A stretch of 64,000 nt of DNA from Fimenecus sp052298855 (GTDB lineage Bacteria; Bacillota; Clostridia; Oscillospirales; Acutalibacteraceae): positions 1 to 64,000 of the forward strand of contig DAVZXP010000008.1 of assembly GCA_052298855.1 (NCBI GenBank), given 5' to 3'. Numbering within the stretch: position 1 is the first letter of the stretch; the number at the start of each line of letters is the position of its first letter. Of the stretch, positions 44,203 to 52,488 are shown in pieces. Made by a program: the position numbers and the translations under genes. The notes below the pieces were generated by a model. It ran no database searches. It was not told the DNA's origin and saw only the letters and a list, made by a program, of their open reading frames with translations.

Positions 44203-45036
44203 TCAGCCGTCAATCTGTTCCTTGCAAATTCTTCCGTCACGCAAAAGCTTTTCAAGCTCATCTGCGTTATTTTCCTTGAGAGCCTTTGAATACTCTGTGA
44301 GGTTTTCTATTATAGTATCTATTTCAAAAATAAGGTTTTCCCTGTTTTCGAGGAACAGCTCCGTCCACATAACTTCGTTCAATTTCGCAACCCTGGTCAA
44401 ATCCTTATAGCTTCCTGCGGAAAATCCCTTGTGAAGCTTTGCGCTCGGACTTTTAACATAGGCGTTCGACACAACGTGCGCCAGCTGTGAGGTAAATGCG
44501 ATTATCCTGTCGTGCTCCTCGGGAGTAGTGTTCTGTATATTGGTAAAGCCGATTGCCGAAAACAGCTTTCTGACAATTTCAAGCTCGTTTATTCCCGTAT
44601 CCGCCGACGGAACAAGCAGCATTGACGCATTTGAAAACATTGTAACCTTTGAATGCTCAAAGCCGGATAAATGCAAGCCTGCCATAGGATGAGCTCCGAT
44701 AAAGGTAAAGCCGTTTTCCCTTGCGACACGGTACATATCATCGCAAACATATTCCTTAACACCGCAGGTATCAAGCACTATTGCGCCTTTTTTGAATTTC
44801 TGTGCGTTATCGGTAATGTACTTCTTAGTATCGTTGGGATAAAGTCCTGTGATTATTATATCACATCCCGAAATTTTTTGTTCGGTCATTTCCTCGTCTA
44901 TTGCGCCGAGAAGCCTCGCTTTGAGAATAACATTTTCATCAATGTCAAAGCCTATTACCTTATTATCCGTATTGTACTTTATAGCCTTGGCGATAGAACC
45001 GCCGATAAGACCTAAGCCTACTACTCCGACCGTCAT
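44203..45036 (-). CDS. tyrA: Prephenate dehydrogenase
   Basis: A 277-residue NAD-dependent enzyme oxidising prephenate to 4-hydroxyphenylpyruvate for tyrosine. The N-terminal dinucleotide motif GLGLIGGSIAKAI (residues 6-18) and the catalytic His in FIGAHPMAGLHLSGFEHS are visible. The helical C-terminal domain is present but there is no chorismate mutase fusion and no obvious ACT domain. Feedback may therefore rest on aroF and on transcription. It is second in the operon. Confidence 0.94.
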   Translation of the reverse strand: MTVGVVGLGLIGGSIAKAIKYNTDNKVIGFDIDENVILKARLLGAIDEEMTEQKISGCDIIITGLYPNDTKKYITDNAQKFKKGAIVLDTCGVKEYVCDDMYRVARENGFTFIGAHPMAGLHLSGFEHSKVTMFSNASMLLVPSADTGINELEIVRKLFSAIGFTNIQNTTPEEHDRIIAFTSQLAHVVSNAYVKSPSAKLHKGFSAGSYKDLTRVAKLNEVMWTELFLENRENLIFEIDTIIENLTEYSKALKENNADELEKLLRDGRICKEQIDG

Positions 45037-45040
45037 TTTA

Positions 45041-46051
45041 TCAATCCTCTTTTATTGCGTTTCTGATTTTTTCAACGCCCTTGCAAACCTCGTCGAACTG
45101 CTCGGGCGTCAGTGCCTGCGGACCGTCGCAAAGAGCCTTTGCCGGATTATTGTGAACCTCAATCATAAGTCCGTCCGCACCGCAAGCCGCCGCCGCATAG
45201 GACATAGGCTTTACAAGTCTTGCGATACCCGAAGCGTGGCTCGGGTCAATGATTACGGGCAAGTGAGTTTTCTCTTTAAGAAGCGGAACAGCAGAAAGGT
45301 CAAGAGTGTTTCTTGTAGCCGTTTCAAAAGTTCTGATACCTCTCTCGCAAAGGATAACCTTTGTATTTCCGCCTGCCATTATGTATTCTGCGCTCATAAG
45401 AAGCTCCTGCAATGTACCCGAAAGTCCTCTTTTTAAGAAAATGGGTTTATCGAGTTTTCCCAATTCCTTGAGCAATTCAAAGTTCTGCATATTTCTTGCA
45501 CCGACCTGAATAATATCGACATTTTCAAAAAGGTCAATATGCGAAGCGTCCATAATTTCGGTAACGATCGGCATACCCGTTTCCTTTTTAGCCTCCAAAA
45601 GAAGCTCAAGTCCCTCAGCTCTCATACCCTGGAAAGCATATGGAGAGGTTCTCGGCTTAAATGCACCGCCTCTTAAAATGTTAGCACCCGATTTTTTAAC
45701 CGCTTTTGCTATCTCAATTATCTGCTCTCTTGACTCGACTGAGCAAGGGCCTGCCATAATCTGAAAATTACCGCCACCGATTTTAATTCCGTTGCCAAGG
45801 TCAATTATCGTATCGTCGGGATGGAATTTTCTGTTAGCCTGCTTATACGGCTCCGAAACACGTCTTACGCCCTCAACTATATCAAGTCCTTCAATAAGGT
45901 CTGTATCGATTTTGCTTGTATCTCCGACAAGTCCCCAGATAGTCTGATATTCGCCGATTGACTCGTGAATATCAACCTCCTGATTTATCAACCACTGTCT
46001 TAGAACGTCAACCTTTTGCGCTTCGGCATCCTTCTTCAAGATAACAATCAT
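45041..46051 (-). CDS. aroF: 3-deoxy-7-phosphoheptulonate synthase
   Basis: A 336-residue DAHP synthase of the type I-beta class, joining PEP and erythrose 4-phosphate at the entry to aromatic biosynthesis. An N-terminal ferredoxin-like regulatory domain (1-70) precedes the TIM barrel, the arrangement known in Thermotoga for feedback by Tyr/Phe. The barrel starts at IMAGPCSVES; GGAFKPRTSPYAFQG, IDPSHASG and the metal Cys-His ligands follow. It is the first structural gene after the leader peptide and terminator, with an AAGAAGGAAC ribosome site. Confidence 0.95.
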   Translation of the reverse strand: MIVILKKDAEAQKVDVLRQWLINQEVDIHESIGEYQTIWGLVGDTSKIDTDLIEGLDIVEGVRRVSEPYKQANRKFHPDDTIIDLGNGIKIGGGNFQIMAGPCSVESREQIIEIAKAVKKSGANILRGGAFKPRTSPYAFQGMRAEGLELLLEAKKETGMPIVTEIMDASHIDLFENVDIIQVGARNMQNFELLKELGKLDKPIFLKRGLSGTLQELLMSAEYIMAGGNTKVILCERGIRTFETATRNTLDLSAVPLLKEKTHLPVIIDPSHASGIARLVKPMSYAAAACGADGLMIEVHNNPAKALCDGPQALTPEQFDEVCKGVEKIRNAIKED

Positions 46052-46068
46052 TTTCTGTTCCTTCTTTC

Positions 46069-46103
46069 AAAAAAATAACCCCACAGTGACATTCACTGCG
46101 GGG
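46069..46103 (-). terminator. Attenuator terminator between leader peptide and aroF
   Basis: In the minus-strand RNA, CCCCGCAGUGA pairs with UCACUGUGGGG around an AUG loop (46079-46103). It is followed by UUAUUUUUUU, an intrinsic terminator lying inside the operon leader, 18 bp upstream of the aroF start. Its 5' arm GCAGUGAA (46092-46099) can instead pair with UUCGCUGC at codons 26-28 of the leader (46150-46157), with one G-U pair. This would prevent terminator folding. Confidence 0.85.
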
Positions 46104-46133
46104 TGTAAGCTTACTAAATTACAAACCTTTTAA

Positions 46134-46232
46134 CTAAGCAACCTGTTTTGCAGCGAACGACATTATTACCTTACCAAAAAAGTTGATAAAGTAGAAATAG
46201 AAGTATTCAACTGCAAATGAAAACTTGCTCAT
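46134..46232 (-). CDS. Phe/Tyr-rich leader peptide of the aro operon
   Basis: A 32-codon open frame: ATG 46232, TAG ending at 46134. A good ribosome site (ACAGGAG, 46248-46242 on the minus strand) lies 9 bp upstream and a consensus promoter 24 bp further. Of its 32 residues eight are Phe and three Tyr; residues 10-15 read YFYFYF and residues 18-19 FF. Trp and His codons are absent. Position, aromatic run and the terminator directly downstream fit ribosome-mediated attenuation, as known for pheA and trp leaders in Proteobacteria. Stalling at scarce charged Phe/Tyr tRNA would leave codons 26-28 free to form the antiterminator. It is too short for routine gene calling. Confidence 0.85.
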   Translation of the reverse strand: MSKFSFAVEYFYFYFINFFGKVIMSFAAKQVA

Positions 46233-46262
46233 TCGTTTGTTCTCCTGTAATTTATTGTAAAT

Positions 46263-46291
46263 ATACTATCATTATCCAAATTAAAAGTCAA
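46263..46291 (-). promoter_or_regulatory. Aromatic operon promoter
   Basis: TTGACT (46291-46286), 17 bp, TAGTAT (46268-46263) on the minus strand. The expected transcript starts near 46256, giving a leader of about 205 nt before aroF. Confidence 0.75.
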
Positions 46292-46344
46292 CACTTTTTT
46301 GAAAGTTGTTATCAAAAGCAATCTGTTATAACCGTAAAAACGAA

Positions 46345-46379
46345 AAAAGCAACGGAAAGCTAATCTCTCCGTTGCTTAA
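46345..46379 (-). terminator. yebC terminator
   Basis: AAGCAACGGA pairs with TCCGTTGCTT (46347-46377), followed by six T on the minus strand, just past the stop. Confidence 0.85.
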
Positions 46380-46396
46380 AATATCCGCTAATAAAA

Positions 46397-47137
46397 TCAG
46401 CCCTCGTAATCGTCCTCATTCTCCCAGTTATGGAAAACCTCTTGAATGTCGTCGTTGTCCTCAAACATTTCAAGCATTCTGCCCATATTGGTAATGTCGT
46501 CGGGATTATCAAGTCTTGTGTATGTTGACGGTACATATTCAACCTCAGCCGAAAGGAATGTGTAACCTTTAGCCTCAAGGTCATCTCTGATAGCGCCCAT
46601 ATCGTTAGGCTCGGTACGAATATCGAAAACCTCGCCGTCCGTTATAAAGTCAACAGCACCTGCCTCAAGAGCGTCCTCCATAAGCTTGTCCTCGTCAACA
46701 TCCTCTTTATCAATTATGATAACGCCCTGACGTGTGAACATAAACGAAACGCAGCCCGACTGACCCATATTGCCGCCGAACTTGTCAAAGTAATGACGAA
46801 CATCGCCTGCCGTACGGTTTCTGTTGTCGGTAAGAGCCTCAACGATAACCGCAATACCCGACGGGCCGTATCCCTCGTATGTAATACTCTCGAAATTGTC
46901 GGTGTTGCCGTCGCCTGCCGCCTTTTTGATAATTCTGTCGATATTGTCGTTGGGTACGTTAGCCGCTTTAGCCTTTGCGATAATATCCTTTAATTTTGAG
47001 TTGCCCGCAGGATCGGGGCCGCCCTCACGAACCGCAACCGCAATTTCTCTGCCGATTTTGGTAAATACTTTCGCTCTTGCGTTATCGGTTTTTTCTTTTT
47101 TTCGTTTAATGGTACTCCATTTTGAGTGTCCTGACAA
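46397..47137 (-). CDS. YebC/PmpR family protein
   Basis: A 246-residue protein of the YebC/TACO1 family. Members were first described as transcription regulators; more recent work links them to translation through polyproline stalls. The conserved N-terminus SGHSKWSTIKRKKEKTDN fixes the start at a TTG codon at 47137, preceded by GAGGGTGA; a further upstream ATG at 47146 would add three residues. Three alpha-beta domains and the acidic surface segment EDNDDIQEVFHN near the end are as expected. It is monocistronic. Confidence 0.93.
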   Translation of the reverse strand: MSGHSKWSTIKRKKEKTDNARAKVFTKIGREIAVAVREGGPDPAGNSKLKDIIAKAKAANVPNDNIDRIIKKAAGDGNTDNFESITYEGYGPSGIAVIVEALTDNRNRTAGDVRHYFDKFGGNMGQSGCVSFMFTRQGVIIIDKEDVDEDKLMEDALEAGAVDFITDGEVFDIRTEPNDMGAIRDDLEAKGYTFLSAEVEYVPSTYTRLDNPDDITNMGRMLEMFEDNDDIQEVFHNWENEDDYEG

Positions 47138-47210
47138 AAAAATCACCCTCTACATATATTTACGCAAAGTATTTTATCACAGTTACGCTCTTTTATCAAG
47201 TTTTTTATAA

Positions 47211-47239
47211 TTTACAATTCATCTTATTTATGATAAAAT
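47211..47239 (+). promoter_or_regulatory. Promoter of the TrmN6-like gene, probably leaderless
   Basis: TTTACA (47211-47216), 17 bp, TAAAAT (47234-47239). The ATG of the gene starts only 9 bp after the -10 hexamer, so the transcript would begin at or within two bases of the start codon. Confidence 0.6.
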
Positions 47240-47247
47240 AAATTGTT

Positions 47248-47994
47248 ATGAAAAATGCAGAACTTTTTGAAAACGAACATATTGAAACACTCGGCAACGA
47301 CATCGGGGTTATTGTATCCGAAGCGCATACCTTCGGCACCGATGCGATGCTGCTTGCCTATTTTGCAAATGCAAGGCGAAACGACCTTGCCTGCGACCTC
47401 GGAACAGGCTGCGGCATAATCCCTCTTTTGTGGAAAAGGGACGGAAATTGCAAGAAAATTTACGGTGTTGAAATTCAGGAAAAGGGCTATTCGCAATTTC
47501 TAAGGAGCGTTGAAGCGGATAATGCTTCAGACAGCGTTTTCCCAATACATTCGGACTTAAAGCAACTGAAAGGCAAATTACCGCAGGGCACATTTGACCT
47601 TGTAACGATGAATCCGCCTTATAAAAAAGAAAACGCAGGAATTAAAAGCGAAAAAATGAACGAAAAAATTGCAAGACACGAAACGCTTTGCACGATTGAC
47701 GATATATGCACAACGGTTGCGTCGCTTTTGAAATTCGGCGGGCGGTTTTGCCTTTGCATTAGACCCGAGCGTTTATTTGAGACTATGAAAAGTATGTCGG
47801 AGCATAAGCTTGAGCCGAAAAGGCTTCGCCTTGTTACAAGCAGAGACGGAGAAAAGCCGTGGCTTTGCCTTATCGAATCAAGGCTCGGCGGAAAAAGCGG
47901 CTTGACGGTGGAAAAGAACTTTGTTTTGTATGACAAGGACAATAAATACACAGAAGAAATGGACAGCTTGCTGGTTCTTTACAGGGAGGATTAA
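47248..47994 (+). CDS. TrmN6/YfiC-like tRNA (adenine-N6)-methyltransferase
   Basis: A 248-residue S-adenosylmethionine-dependent methyltransferase resembling the enzyme that methylates A37 of tRNA-Val. The SAM loop reads DLGTGCGIIPLLW (residues 50-62) and the substrate motif is MNPPYKKE, the NPPY form that signals amino-methylation of adenine. It has no Shine-Dalgarno site and appears leaderless. Two bases separate its stop from rsmI, a neighbour also acting on RNA. The exact tRNA position is inferred from family only. Confidence 0.87.
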   Translation: MKNAELFENEHIETLGNDIGVIVSEAHTFGTDAMLLAYFANARRNDLACDLGTGCGIIPLLWKRDGNCKKIYGVEIQEKGYSQFLRSVEADNASDSVFPIHSDLKQLKGKLPQGTFDLVTMNPPYKKENAGIKSEKMNEKIARHETLCTIDDICTTVASLLKFGGRFCLCIRPERLFETMKSMSEHKLEPKRLRLVTSRDGEKPWLCLIESRLGGKSGLTVEKNFVLYDKDNKYTEEMDSLLVLYRED

Positions 47995-47996
47995 AT

Positions 47997-48824
47997 ATGT
48001 CGGGAAAGCTTTATGTTGTCGGAACTCCGATTGGAAATTTATCCGACTTTTCTCCGAGAGCCGTTGAAACTCTTGCCTTGGTTGATTTTATCGCAGCGGA
48101 GGATACAAGGGTTACGCTGAAGCTGCTCAATCACTTTGAAATCAAGAAGCCTATGGTAAGCTACTTCGAGCATAATCGCAGAGAGCGTGGCGAAATCATA
48201 CTTGAAAGAATTAGGGCAGGCGAAAACTGCGCTATTGTTACGGATGCCGGAATGCCTGCAATTTCAGATCCCGGAGAGGATTTAGTTAATTTATGTCTAT
48301 CGAACGGGATTCCCGTAGAGTCAGTCCCCGGTCCTACCGCTTTCGCAACCGCCGTGGCAATGTCGGGGCTTCCGAGCGGACGATTTACATTTGAGGGATT
48401 TTTGAGTGTGAACAAGCCAAGTCGCAGAGAGCATCTTGAGGAAATCGTGTCGGAACGTCGCACAATGGTCTTTTATGAAGCTCCGCACAAGCTCACCGCA
48501 ACGCTTAAAGACTTGTATAAATATCTCGGCGACAGGCGAATAGCACTTATAAAAGAACTTACAAAAATACATGAAACCGTCGAACGAACCACACTTTCCG
48601 AAGCGTGCGAAAAGTATTCGGCTCAAGCACCGAAGGGCGAATTTGTAATTGTTATCGAGGGTTCAACAGAGCCTAAGCAAAAAGAATTGAGCCTTGACGA
48701 AGCAGTTGCACTTGCAAAGGGACTTGTCGAAAACGGAATGGCAATAAACGACGCCGCAAAGGAAATTGCAAAAGAAACAAAACTTAAAAAGGGCGATATT
48801 TATAAAGCCTTATTAGGAGAATAG
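47997..48824 (+). CDS. rsmI: 16S rRNA (cytidine(1402)-2'-O)-methyltransferase
   Basis: A 275-residue SAM-dependent methyltransferase that modifies C1402 of 16S rRNA at the decoding site. The N-terminus GKLYVVGTPIGNLSDFSPRA and the AEDTR and GMPAISDPGEDLV motifs define the RsmI group of tetrapyrrole methylase-like enzymes. GGAGGA precedes the ATG. It is coupled to the TrmN6-like gene. Confidence 0.95.
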   Translation: MSGKLYVVGTPIGNLSDFSPRAVETLALVDFIAAEDTRVTLKLLNHFEIKKPMVSYFEHNRRERGEIILERIRAGENCAIVTDAGMPAISDPGEDLVNLCLSNGIPVESVPGPTAFATAVAMSGLPSGRFTFEGFLSVNKPSRREHLEEIVSERRTMVFYEAPHKLTATLKDLYKYLGDRRIALIKELTKIHETVERTTLSEACEKYSAQAPKGEFVIVIEGSTEPKQKELSLDEAVALAKGLVENGMAINDAAKEIAKETKLKKGDIYKALLGE

Positions 48825-48902
48825 TGTGAAAAATCACACCATTCATAATTATAATGCCCTCAAAATTTGACTTTGGCATAATTTTGAGATGACTGAAAGG
48901 CT

Positions 48903-49505
48903 ATGGTGATTATGGAATATTGGTATCTTTGGCTCATATTTGCAGGGCTTGTCGCAGTTACGGCTGTGGTAGTCGTGCTTGCAGGAAAATCCGTTTCTTC
49001 ACACAACGAGCAGACAAGGGAATTTATGTCCCGCCTTGAACGAGTCAAGGAAATGAAAGACAAATATAAAGATTTAACTGTCGAAAAAGTTGAAAATGCC
49101 GAACCCGAAGAATTATTTGAGGGGTTAAATGCTGTCTTGCAAGCAAAAATCGAAAAAGCTGATGACGGCGATACGGCTTTTTCAGAATTTAATAATGAGC
49201 AAAAAATTATATATGCGCTCAACTGCTTTATAAACGAAATTCCCGATGGTCTTTCTATGTTTTTTAGCGAATACACAAGTCAAATCACAGATTTAATTAT
49301 TCCTGCATTGACAGCAATAGATGCAAAAGAAATTTTACCGTTGGTAAAAGCAGAATTTGAAATGTATGATGACAGTAACGAAAGCGTTTCATTTGATAAG
49401 AATTTAAAAGCAAACATCGACTCCGATTTTGCCGATGTTTTTTCAAAGGAAATGTTGCTTATTGAGATTAAAAATTTTGTCAAAGATAATATAGACAAAT
49501 TTTAA
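48903..49505 (+). CDS. Membrane-anchored protein, possible DUF4375/DMP19-like domain
   Basis: A 200-residue protein with one N-terminal hydrophobic helix at about residues 5-26, a charged helical stretch (27-65), and an acidic C-terminal domain of about 130 residues. The segment NNEQKIIYALNCFINEIPDG followed by a helix with ALTAIDAKEILPLV recalls DMP19/DUF4375 proteins, a weak impression. The start could be ATG 48903 or ATG 48912. It follows rsmI after 78 bp. Role unknown. Confidence 0.7.
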   Translation: MVIMEYWYLWLIFAGLVAVTAVVVVLAGKSVSSHNEQTREFMSRLERVKEMKDKYKDLTVEKVENAEPEELFEGLNAVLQAKIEKADDGDTAFSEFNNEQKIIYALNCFINEIPDGLSMFFSEYTSQITDLIIPALTAIDAKEILPLVKAEFEMYDDSNESVSFDKNLKANIDSDFADVFSKEMLLIEIKNFVKDNIDKF

Positions 49506-49574
49506 CTAAATGCATATTTAAGAAAAAAATACAAAAAATAACTCCGATACTATTTAAGTAAAGGAGTTGCTTTT

Positions 49575-50111
49575 ATGGAGCTTACAGGCTCAAAAACAGA
49601 AAAGAATTTACTTGCCGCATTCGCAGGTGAAACACAGGCAAGTATAAAGTACAGCTTTTATGCCGAAAAGGCAAGGCAAGACGGCTATGAGAAATATGCC
49701 GCAATAATCGACAACACGGCACACAACGAAAAAGCTCACGCTGAAATCTGGTTCAAGCAGTTAAATTCAGGTATGCCGTCAACGGTTGAAAATATGAATG
49801 ATGCCATTGCAGGAGAGCATTACGAGTGGTCGGAAATGTACTTTGAATTTGCAAAGACGGCTCGTGAGGAGGGCTTTAATGAAATAGCCTTTCTATTCGA
49901 GAGCGTTGCCGAGATTGAACATCACCACGAAGAAATGTATACCTGTATGCACGAAAAAGTAAAGGAAAATACCGTGTTCGACGGCGACGAGGACACCATT
50001 TGGATATGCCGTAACTGCGGTCATATGCACAAAGGCAAAACGCCTCCTGCCAACTGTCCCGTTTGCGAAAAACCACAGGCATATTTTCAAATTAAGTGCT
50101 TTGATTGTTGA
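49575..50111 (+). CDS. Rubrerythrin
   Basis: A 178-residue non-haem di-iron peroxidase that reduces hydrogen peroxide in anaerobes. A ferritin-like four-helix domain has Glu and ExxH residues (AFAGETQAS, TAHNEKAHAE, ESVAEIEHHHEEMY). A C-terminal rubredoxin domain has CRNCGHMHKGKTPPANCPVCEKP. GGAG lies before the ATG inside a possible weak hairpin with AACTCC (49540-49545). Its last 20 bases overlap the end of the convergent XRE gene. A second copy lies at 56474. Confidence 0.94.
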   Translation: MELTGSKTEKNLLAAFAGETQASIKYSFYAEKARQDGYEKYAAIIDNTAHNEKAHAEIWFKQLNSGMPSTVENMNDAIAGEHYEWSEMYFEFAKTAREEGFNEIAFLFESVAEIEHHHEEMYTCMHEKVKENTVFDGDEDTIWICRNCGHMHKGKTPPANCPVCEKPQAYFQIKCFDC

Positions 50112-50709
50112 ATATTCGCTCACACTCTTTTATAATAGATTTTTCGGCGGCGGAAATAACAGTTTTTATGCACTCGGGCTCTGAAATATTCTTGGCGTGC
50201 CTTTTCGCAACCTCGGACTGAAGCAAATCGGAAATCATTTCGGTCTGTGCGTTGCAGGTTGCAAGAGCCGACTCATACGGCAAGCTTATCCAGCTTTTCG
50301 GAATACACTCTGCCTGCGAAGCGATAATCGCAAGGCGATACACCGTGAGTGCAAAGTAATTTTTCACCGTCGTATCCTTTCCGATATCAGCATCGGAATA
50401 GCGTGAATAAAGCATCATAATCGCACGCAAGACAGTATTCATTCTGTATTCCGAGTCAAGTATGCTTTCGCCTTTGTCGAAATTCGCAACGAAATCATCC
50501 TTTGAGTCGCTCATACCGAGCATATAGTCGCAGCTGACGTCAAAATACGCTGCGGCCTTACATAAAAAATCGAGTCCGCATTCACGTATACCTTTTTCAT
50601 AGTGAGATAATAAAGCCTGTGACACACCGAGCGCATCGGCAGTTTCCTTTTGGCTCAAACCCCTTTGGCGTCTCAGCTCACTCAATCTTATGGCAAACGA
50701 ATTTTTCAT
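50092..50709 (-). CDS. XRE-family transcriptional regulator
   Basis: A 205-residue protein with an N-terminal Cro/CI helix-turn-helix at about residues 5-60 (LSELRRQRGLSQKETADALGVSQALLSHYEKG), including DYMLG at its end. A helical C-terminal domain of about 140 residues matches nothing I know. GGGGTG before ATG 50709 fixes the start. It converges on the rubrerythrin gene and is divergent from the phosphatase gene, whose expression it might control. Confidence 0.88.
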   Translation of the reverse strand: MKNSFAIRLSELRRQRGLSQKETADALGVSQALLSHYEKGIRECGLDFLCKAAAYFDVSCDYMLGMSDSKDDFVANFDKGESILDSEYRMNTVLRAIMMLYSRYSDADIGKDTTVKNYFALTVYRLAIIASQAECIPKSWISLPYESALATCNAQTEMISDLLQSEVAKRHAKNISEPECIKTVISAAEKSIIKECERIFNNQST

Positions 50710-50790
50710 TTGTTTACACCCCTTTATTACCATTTGTATAATCCACAAATCATTTTAACACAAAAAATACTTTTTGTATAGGAGAATTTT

Positions 50791-51534
50791 ATGAAAACCT
50801 ACACCGTTCATTTAATAAGGCACGCAATGACAAAAGAAAACACCGAGGGCAAGTACATAGGTCAGACCGACGTCGAGCCTACAAAAGAGGGTTTGGCTCA
50901 AATTAAAAATCTTATGGACGAAAACGAGGGCTATCCGTATGCCGATGTTGTTATTTCAAGCCCGTTAAAGCGTTGCACCGAAACCGCAAAGCTCATATAC
51001 CCTGAAAAAGAGCCCGTAATTATGCAGGACCTTATCGAGTATGATTTTGGTGATTTCGAGGGTATGACAGCAGACGAGCTCAAAGACCTCGACACGTTTA
51101 AGGATTGGATTTCCGGTGCTCATCCCGAAGAACCTGTTCCTTTCGGCGAGAGTCAAAAAGAGTTTAACGACAGAATTTGTAAGTGCTTTATTCGCATTAT
51201 CGAGGGCATAATCAAATCGGGAACAAGAAGCACGGCTATCATCACTCACGGCGGTGTTATAATGTCGCTTATGGCTGCCTTTGCAATCCCCGAAGCACCG
51301 ATGCACGAGTGGTTAACGCCTAACGGTTGCGGCTACACGTTGAGAATTGACCCGACGGTTTGGAGAATGGGTCAGAAGCTTGAAGCCTTTGCTGAATGTC
51401 CGCCTATTCCCCAACAGATCGATGCCGAAAGAGAAATGTGGGACACCTTTGACTTTGACTCCGATAAGGACGATTTCGACATCAGCGAGTACATTGACGA
51501 CTACACGGATTACGAAAACGGCAACCTTAGTTAA
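50791..51534 (+). CDS. Histidine phosphatase family protein
   Basis: A 247-residue member of the phosphoglycerate mutase-like branch 1. The catalytic motif is LIRHAMTKEN with RHA in place of the commoner RHG. SSPLKRCTETAKL, the EYDFGDFEGM loop and the second His in ITHGGVIMSLM complete the active site. A C-terminal acidic tail (DFDSDKDDFDISEYIDDYTDYE-type) is extra. Family members act on small phosphorylated metabolites such as alpha-ribazole phosphate; specificity is not evident. GGAG lies upstream of the ATG. Confidence 0.9.
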   Translation: MKTYTVHLIRHAMTKENTEGKYIGQTDVEPTKEGLAQIKNLMDENEGYPYADVVISSPLKRCTETAKLIYPEKEPVIMQDLIEYDFGDFEGMTADELKDLDTFKDWISGAHPEEPVPFGESQKEFNDRICKCFIRIIEGIIKSGTRSTAIITHGGVIMSLMAAFAIPEAPMHEWLTPNGCGYTLRIDPTVWRMGQKLEAFAECPPIPQQIDAEREMWDTFDFDSDKDDFDISEYIDDYTDYENGNLS

Positions 51535-52349
51535 TTTTCAACTATCCTCAATTTCATAAACACAATAGGGTTTTCAATCGGTTTTGGAGTATACAGCTTC
51601 AAGACCGATTTTGCGTATATGTTAAGGCTTCTGTTATAGTATGCCGACACAAACGGTATCGGAATAATAAAGATTTCCGACAAAAACCAAAGGATAAAGC
51701 TCGTTTTAAATTTCAAAAGACAGAACTTGCCAGACCTTGTGTGTTCATTCAGATAATGTATGACCTCAACCGCCGAAAGTGACGGCTGCGAGCATATGAT
51801 TTCATCTAAAAACGTAAGCCTTTGCTTTGAAACGAGGAAAAAAAGCATGCCTGTTAAAAACAGCATTGAAAACAACGCAACGCAGGCATAAAATATTATC
51901 TTCGGCATACCGCTTTGCATGAAATATACCGAAACGGTAAACGTTGCGACACACGGCAAAAGATATAAAATAAAAGTCCCTAAATTTATAATTAACCGCA
52001 AAATATGAAGATAGATAATTTTTAACTGAGCACTTATTTTGATAATATGAAATACTTTCACTCTATGATTTTGCTTCCCCGAAAAATAAAAGGTACGCTT
52101 TTGTAAATGACCGCATATAATGAAATACCACAGCGTGAAAAATGCGCCGAGTGAAAAAACGGCATAGTACGCCGCCTGAGGTAAATTAAGAATGAATTTA
52201 TCGAGAGCAGAAAGCATAAATAAAAAGAATACGGAAAGTCCGAGGCATAAAAATCTCAAAAGTATAAAAAATATGTTTGCAAAGTATAACTTTTTACCGC
52301 ACACTTCGTTAATATTTCTCGCAAGAAGTTTAACACAAGAAGTTTTCAT
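51531..52349 (-). CDS. Membrane protein of unknown function
   Basis: A 272-residue protein with about five to six hydrophobic helices, concentrated at residues 25-70, 110-175 and 215-240, separated by short basic loops. No recognised domain or catalytic motif. The start at 52349 has CAGGTGAT upstream; an in-frame upstream start at 52385 is unsupported. Its end overlaps the histidine phosphatase stop by four bases, convergent. Confidence 0.75.
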   Translation of the reverse strand: MKTSCVKLLARNINEVCGKKLYFANIFFILLRFLCLGLSVFFLFMLSALDKFILNLPQAAYYAVFSLGAFFTLWYFIICGHLQKRTFYFSGKQNHRVKVFHIIKISAQLKIIYLHILRLIINLGTFILYLLPCVATFTVSVYFMQSGMPKIIFYACVALFSMLFLTGMLFFLVSKQRLTFLDEIICSQPSLSAVEVIHYLNEHTRSGKFCLLKFKTSFILWFLSEIFIIPIPFVSAYYNRSLNIYAKSVLKLYTPKPIENPIVFMKLRIVEN

Positions 52350-52408
52350 AAATATCACCTGCTTTATTTTTCCCCTAAAACGCAAATTTAATTACAAAAT
52401 TAAAGCGG

Positions 52409-52437
52409 TTGACAAAATTAAAAGCACAGGATATAAT
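52409..52437 (+). promoter_or_regulatory. glmS promoter
   Basis: Consensus TTGACA (52409-52414), 17 bp, TATAAT (52432-52437). Transcription should start near 52444, about 45 nt before the ribozyme core. Confidence 0.85.
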
Positions 52438-52488
52438 CGTAAGTGGAATTGTGCAGTTCCTTCGGGTTTGAAATTTTCCCTTAAAAAT

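Noticed and set aside
46063..46260. T-box or tryptophan-type riboswitch as alternative for the aro leader
   Set aside because: No T-box sequence (AGGGTGGNACCGCG-like) or specifier stem is visible, and Trp codons are absent. The aromatic leader frame explains the region better.
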